The notes under the pieces were generated by a model. The model did no database searches and had not been told where the DNA came from. It saw only the letters and a list, made by a program, of their open reading frames with translations. Made by a program: the position numbers and the translations under genes. Shown here in pieces: positions 7,136 to 10,487 of a stretch of 10,487 nt of DNA (positions are counted from its first letter, which is position 1; each line of letters begins with the position of its first letter). Origin of the DNA: Planctomycetota bacterium (GTDB lineage: Bacteria > Planctomycetota > UBA11346); assembly GCA_024641365.1 (NCBI GenBank), contig JAHEDF010000077.1:1-10487 (forward strand), written 5' to 3'.

Positions 7136-7807
7136 TTATTTCGGATCGACAAAAATGGTGATACCATCAACAGATGCAATGAGCACGCTATCCCCAACTT
7201 TGGGGACTTTTTTTGCATTGACCATAACGTCAAGTTCACCCTGTGGAAAACTAACGCGTGCTGTTAATTGTGGGGGGGCAATTATGGTTCCAGGCGTACC
7301 AGGTTTTGCTTGTAGTAGCACTGCGGCCGGACTTACCGGTGGTTTGTATGCTTTCCCACCATCAAGACCATTCTTATCAGACGGCGCAGGGATTCTCTCA
7401 GCATCGCGAACCGTGTCGGAAATTAATTGTAGTGGGTCCTGACCAACTAAGTCAACGGCGCAGGCGCGCTCTAAGGTGAGTGGGATCGCAAATCGTTTTG
7501 CAGATATTAACCCAGCAATTACGCGTCGAATATTTCCTCCAGCCATCATGTGCGCGACCAATTGATCGGTGTCGATGATCAGATTATTTTGCTTAGCCGT
7601 AATTAATTGATTTAATAATGTGGTTACATCGACGCGTCGAGTTTGCATAAGCATCACATTTGTAATGCTTAAATGAATACCTTTCGCCCAAGCCCCAAAA
7701 CTTATAATCCAGGCACGAAAGGCAATGTAGCCAATATAACTCACAATTGGCGTTGCGATAATTGCAAAGGTTATCCAGCCCCAATTATGAGCAATAAAAT
7801 CATTCAT
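7136..7807 (-). CDS. Truncated FloA paralogue fused to an NfeD-like OB domain
   Basis: The 223-residue protein starts with one membrane segment (about 10-32). Residues about 33-140 then align without large gaps to the N-terminal half of the neighbouring FloA: both carry the R-[RK]-VD segment, ITAK, the GG/GH-x-x-RRV-type helix and [17 protein letters not shown] (Flo[18 protein letters not shown]). After about residue 143 the match ends. A Pro/Gly-rich linker follows, then a 46-residue end, [15 protein letters not shown] through [16 protein letters not shown], that resembles the OB domain of the short NfeD encoded just upstream (GRARFAKGEIDVQME through AKIIVKRIEGPTVIAV). The SPFH C-terminal part, helical region and MDYY signature of FloA are missing. 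The frame is clean, with ATGA overlap to the upstream gene, so this is a stable gene, not a decaying one. An adaptor between FloA and NfeD is the likely role, by inference. Confidence 0.82.
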   Translation of the reverse strand: MNDFIAHNWGWITFAIIATPIVSYIGYIAFRAWIISFGAWAKGIHLSITNVMLMQTRRVDVTTLLNQLITAKQNNLIIDTDQLVAHMMAGGNIRRVIAGLISAKRFAIPLTLERACAVDLVGQDPLQLISDTVRDAERIPAPSDKNGLDGGKAYKPPVSPAAVLLQAKPGTPGTIIAPPQLTARVSFPQGELDVMVNAKKVPKVGDSVLIASVDGITIFVDPK

Positions 7808-8382
7808 GCATGAGTTCCTAAATCAGCAACTGCGATGACCGTTGGACCTTCAATGCGTTTGACAATTATTTTAGCGCCTTTCATGGCGGCAGGTCCTTCC
7901 ATTTGCACATCTATTTCGCCTTTTGCAAAACGTGCCCGCCCTGTTGGTATGGCATCGGTTACGAGCGTACCGCTGGAGCCAATAACAATTCCCATATTTT
8001 CAGTCGCGTGGCGATAGCCAGCATCTTCGGTAATTTCATCTTTCGGTACTAAGTGAGAACGTTGCAATCTACGAAATCCCCACATTACAATTAAAACTGT
8101 TAAAATTGGAGTTATTGCTAACAAGGTCCAACCAACGGCGGGTGAGGAAGAGAAGCCAAGTGCGATGCCAGCGATGGCAAAACCAAGTGCACTGATGGCT
8201 AATAACCCATAACTAACAACAAGAATTTCTAATAATAATAACCCAACGGCTACGACTAAAAATACAATTGCTAAAATTGTATCGTTGACGGCGCTCTGTG
8301 CGGCTTCTTGAACGACTTGTTTGGTGGTGTCGTCAACTTTTTCAGCAACCGACAATATGAGTGCAACCCAGTTTGGTATCAT
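7804..8382 (-). CDS. Short NfeD-family membrane protein
   Basis: This 192-residue NfeD protein lacks a protease domain. An amphipathic N-terminus (about 1-32) is followed by three membrane segments at about 35-56, 58-78 and 84-104, a charged connector, and a C-terminal OB-fold domain (about 132-188) with GSSGTLVTDAIPTGRARF and GEIDVQ. This is the normal NfeD plan, in which the OB domain is the contact region for SPFH proteins such as FloA. It overlaps both neighbours by ATGA (8379-8382 and 7804-7807), so it is translationally coupled to the long NfeD upstream and the FloA-like fusion downstream. Its role is probably to partner or regulate FloA assemblies in the membrane. Length is in the usual range for the short NfeD class with an N-terminal extension. 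Confidence 0.9.
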   Translation of the reverse strand: MIPNWVALILSVAEKVDDTTKQVVQEAAQSAVNDTILAIVFLVVAVGLLLLEILVVSYGLLAISALGFAIAGIALGFSSSPAVGWTLLAITPILTVLIVMWGFRRLQRSHLVPKDEITEDAGYRHATENMGIVIGSSGTLVTDAIPTGRARFAKGEIDVQMEGPAAMKGAKIIVKRIEGPTVIAVADLGTHA

Positions 8383-9944
8383 GTGCTCTCCGGTTTATCG
8401 ACATGCGCTACATCATCGACGCGAACGACGGCTTCGCCAAATCGCATGGCAACTACAGTCACAGGAGTTCCCGCTTTTACAAATTCACCATGCTCTGACT
8501 CCGCGCTTACTTCACGGTCGTTTATAATAATAAAACCATTCGGTGTTAAATCACTACGTGTCACACCTTTTTGCCCAACTTGCGTTGCTGCGGCCACAGT
8601 TGTGGCATCACTTGAACTAGTGGCGGTAATTTCTGCGAGCGACGCTAATTTATGAGATATGGCTAATTTGGGTAACGCCAACAATAACGCGACCAACCCA
8701 CCGGCTCCAACTAATATTGCCATTAAACTATTCGCAAATGCAACTCCAAATGCTGTGCTCCACCCGTCACTTGATGGGTTAAATTGATTCGCGTCGGGCA
8801 TAAACGCTAACAATAAACCGCCCAAGCCCAGGCAGACCCCGCTTATCGCTAGCCAACCGCCAGTTGGTAGGAAAAATAATTCTACAACGAGTAAGGCGAC
8901 ACCAAATAAAACCATTATGACTTCGGGGTAACTGGCTAATTCTAAATAAAATTGACAGATAAAAAATAACACACCGCATACGCCAGCTAATCCAGCCCAT
9001 AAGCCAATGCCGGGTGTTTTTAATTCCAGGATAATAAATAACACTGCCAAGGCAGCAAGAATTGACGCATAACCGCCTAAGGTCCAACTCAGTTCTTCTG
9101 TGGTAGTTGGTGATAAATTAATAACTGAGGAAGAATCTCCGCCTAACTCTTTATAAAGTGCCGGTAAATCTTTCACTAAACCAGTTGCCATTTTATCATC
9201 AATTGCTTCTTTGGCAGTATAGCTCAGTAAGCGATCTTCACCGAGAATTAAAATCTTGTCGTCATCTTTCACCTCGGGATTAGCCGCCAAGAATTTTGGT
9301 AAGTCATCTTCAATGACAAACACCGGACCATTTGGTAAATCGAAACGGTATAGATCTTGATTGCGCGCAGTCATTTTTAATAACTTGGCTTCATCCCAGC
9401 CATTTTTTTGTGCGACTGATCGCAGCATGGCACGAGCTACCGTTTCAGCTTTTTCTGGTGCGTATTCCATTTTCCCATCCGCACCAATAAAAATGACTCC
9501 GATATCACCGATGGTGGCGATATCGGTGAGATAAACGCGATTATGCGCATAAGCGATTAACGATCCGGCACTATACGATTCGCGGTCTACATATGCGACC
9601 GTTAATGGTCCACCTTCCGGAACAGCTAACGCAGCTTTAGTAATTTCTATGGCGCTATCTAACCGTCCACCGGGTGTGGTTAAATGGACAACTATGGCAT
9701 CGACCTTTTGTGCGACGGCTTGGTCCATCACGCGTTGGTAATAGCGCGATTTTCCTGGATCAATGACGCCATCAATTTTAATATAAGCGATTCGTTTACT
9801 GGTCGCTAATGCTGGACCTGCATCAGTTGTTGGTTCAATTGTCGTCGTTGGAGACGGTGTTGTTGTCGGAGTAATTTCCGCAGCGGATGCCATGGCAAGC
9901 AGACATAGCAGCCCGCTTATTACGAATGTGCGCAGTAAGAACAT
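8379..9944 (-). CDS. Long NfeD protein with ClpP-class serine protease domain (NfeD1b type)
   Basis: The 521-residue product is a membrane-bound NfeD1b-type protease. A signal peptide (MFLLRTFVISGLLCLLAMASAA) is followed by a Thr/Pro-rich linker (about 23-45) and a ClpP/SppA-like domain (about 50-275) with the substrate strand TTPGG at about 89-93. The probable nucleophile Ser125 is in SYSAGSLIAYA, and Lys165 in EKAETVARAMLRSVAQ fits the general base of the Ser-Lys dyad. Membrane segments lie at about 293-310, 314-331, 340-360, 364-382 and 404-428, and an OB domain at about 455-515 (GQKGVTRSDLTPNG, GTPVTVVAM). The frame is open up to a TTG at 10004, but ATG 9944 begins exactly at the signal peptide and is preferred. 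No clear Shine-Dalgarno is seen. It is the first gene of the leftward operon. Related archaeal enzymes cut a stomatin partner, so FloA or the FloA-like fusion could be substrates (inference). Confidence 0.93.
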   Translation of the reverse strand: MFLLRTFVISGLLCLLAMASAAEITPTTTPSPTTTIEPTTDAGPALATSKRIAYIKIDGVIDPGKSRYYQRVMDQAVAQKVDAIVVHLTTPGGRLDSAIEITKAALAVPEGGPLTVAYVDRESYSAGSLIAYAHNRVYLTDIATIGDIGVIFIGADGKMEYAPEKAETVARAMLRSVAQKNGWDEAKLLKMTARNQDLYRFDLPNGPVFVIEDDLPKFLAANPEVKDDDKILILGEDRLLSYTAKEAIDDKMATGLVKDLPALYKELGGDSSSVINLSPTTTEELSWTLGGYASILAALAVLFIILELKTPGIGLWAGLAGVCGVLFFICQFYLELASYPEVIMVLFGVALLVVELFFLPTGGWLAISGVCLGLGGLLLAFMPDANQFNPSSDGWSTAFGVAFANSLMAILVGAGGLVALLLALPKLAISHKLASLAEITATSSSDATTVAAATQVGQKGVTRSDLTPNGFIIINDREVSAESEHGEFVKAGTPVTVVAMRFGEAVVRVDDVAHVDKPEST

Positions 9945-10155
9945 GGGCGGCAGTGTGGCGGCATGTCCCGGCGAGGCTAGCGCCGTCCTGTCGTTTATCC
10001 GCAATCAGGTAAGCCACACTGAATTAGGACTACAAACAAATACATAATCGGGTATTTTCATGGCTTTTTCTGCATAACAGCGTCAGACCGTGCAAAAGCG
10101 CTGCTTGCTGTCGCACTTCAGGGGCTCATAACCCGCCTCCCCGAAAGGACGTGTT
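9945..10155. promoter_or_regulatory. Divergent intergenic region between NfeD operon and phosphofructokinase gene
   Basis: This 211-base gap must hold the promoters of both the leftward NfeD/FloA operon and the rightward phosphofructokinase gene. No strong sigma70-type pair stands out on either strand. CATAAT at 10043-10048 and TTGCTG with CATAAC about 16 bases later (around 10104-10131) are weak rightward candidates. An AAAGGA ribosome binding site at 10144-10149 sits six bases before the ATG at 10156. No clear long inverted repeat or known riboswitch consensus was recognised. Confidence 0.5.
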
Positions 10156-10487
10156 ATGCCAACTGCAGGTAATGTCGTCATTGGTCAGTCAGGTGGACCG
10201 ACCGCAGTCATCAACCAAACGTTAATTGGTGTTGTCAAAGAAGTATTAAAACACCGCGATGTATTTACTGAAATATATGGGGCCATTCGTGGTATTCAGG
10301 GTATTTTGGATGGAAATTTTTGCGATTTTAGCAAAGAGGATCCTGATAATTTAGAAATAGTCGCCGGTACGCCGTCAGCCGCATTAAAATCTGTTCGCCT
10401 CAAACCGACGCCAGAAATTTGTGGCAAAGTGTTAGCTCGCTTTAAAGAATTTAATGTGCGTTATTTCTTTTATATTGGTGGCAATGA
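10156..10487 (+). CDS. 6-phosphofructokinase, probably PPi-dependent (5' part, cut by window end)
   Basis: The first 110 codons are open to the window edge. The product begins with the phosphofructokinase N-terminal loop, VVIGQSGGPTAVINQTL (about 7-23), followed by EIYGAIRGIQGIL, the usual GxxxGxxGL-type segment, then IVAGTPSAALKSVR and, at the very end, FFYIGGN followed by an incomplete codon GA, which fits Asp or Glu. The enzyme phosphorylates fructose 6-phosphate at the committed step of glycolysis. ATP-dependent bacterial enzymes normally read GGDGS at the last motif, while GGN-D type sequences belong to groups that include pyrophosphate-dependent, reversible enzymes. The phosphate donor therefore looks like PPi, but the residues that would settle it lie outside the window. 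AAAGGA at 10144-10149 supports the start. Confidence 0.92.
   Translation, partial: MPTAGNVVIGQSGGPTAVINQTLIGVVKEVLKHRDVFTEIYGAIRGIQGILDGNFCDFSKEDPDNLEIVAGTPSAALKSVRLKPTPEICGKVLARFKEFNVRYFFYIGGN

Noticed and set aside
10091..10142. Possible riboswitch or hairpin before the phosphofructokinase gene (GTGC/GCAC and GGGG/CCCC pairings).
   Set aside because: Pairings are 4 bases with large loops and match no riboswitch consensus I recognise.

Overview
The window is protein-coding bacterial DNA with moderate GC content and heavy use of TTA for leucine. It holds nine genes: two gene sets facing each other (one rightward, one leftward) and the first 332 bases of a glycolytic gene at the right edge. 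No rRNA, tRNA, insertion sequence, phage gene or CRISPR array was seen. The FloA/NfeD gene set, the GGN-type phosphofructokinase and the large membrane-anchored unknown protein suggest a Gram-negative-type organism, possibly from the Planctomycetota/Verrucomicrobiota/Lentisphaerota group. That placement is an inference from gene content only.

Layout. 1-497: no convincing gene; a promoter-like TATAAT lies at 456-461. 573-1970 (+): membrane-anchored coiled-coil protein of unknown function. 2087-5519 (+): a compact operon whose three genes overlap by ATGA. It encodes an EIIA(Ntr)-like/PII-like fusion regulator, a degenerate antiporter-like membrane protein, and a fuller CPA-type cation:proton antiporter. 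5545-9944 (-): a leftward operon. In transcription order it encodes a long NfeD protein with a ClpP-class protease domain, a short NfeD, a truncated FloA paralogue ending in an NfeD-like OB domain, full-length FloA, and, after a perfect 16-bp hairpin, a small charged coiled-coil protein. 9945-10155: divergent intergenic region. 10156 to the end (+): 5' part of a phosphofructokinase of likely pyrophosphate-dependent type.

How the genes may work together. The rightward operon looks like a regulated ion-transport unit: a soluble two-domain sensor (phosphorylatable EIIA fold plus nucleotide-binding-type PII-like fold) produced together with two related membrane proteins, only one of which keeps a plausible ion-coupling aspartate. 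The leftward operon is an extended version of the known FloA/NfeD membrane-microdomain module. Its unusual member joins the N-terminal half of FloA to an NfeD-like OB domain, so one polypeptide carries both halves of the known FloA-NfeD partnership. These two systems are the main points of interest.
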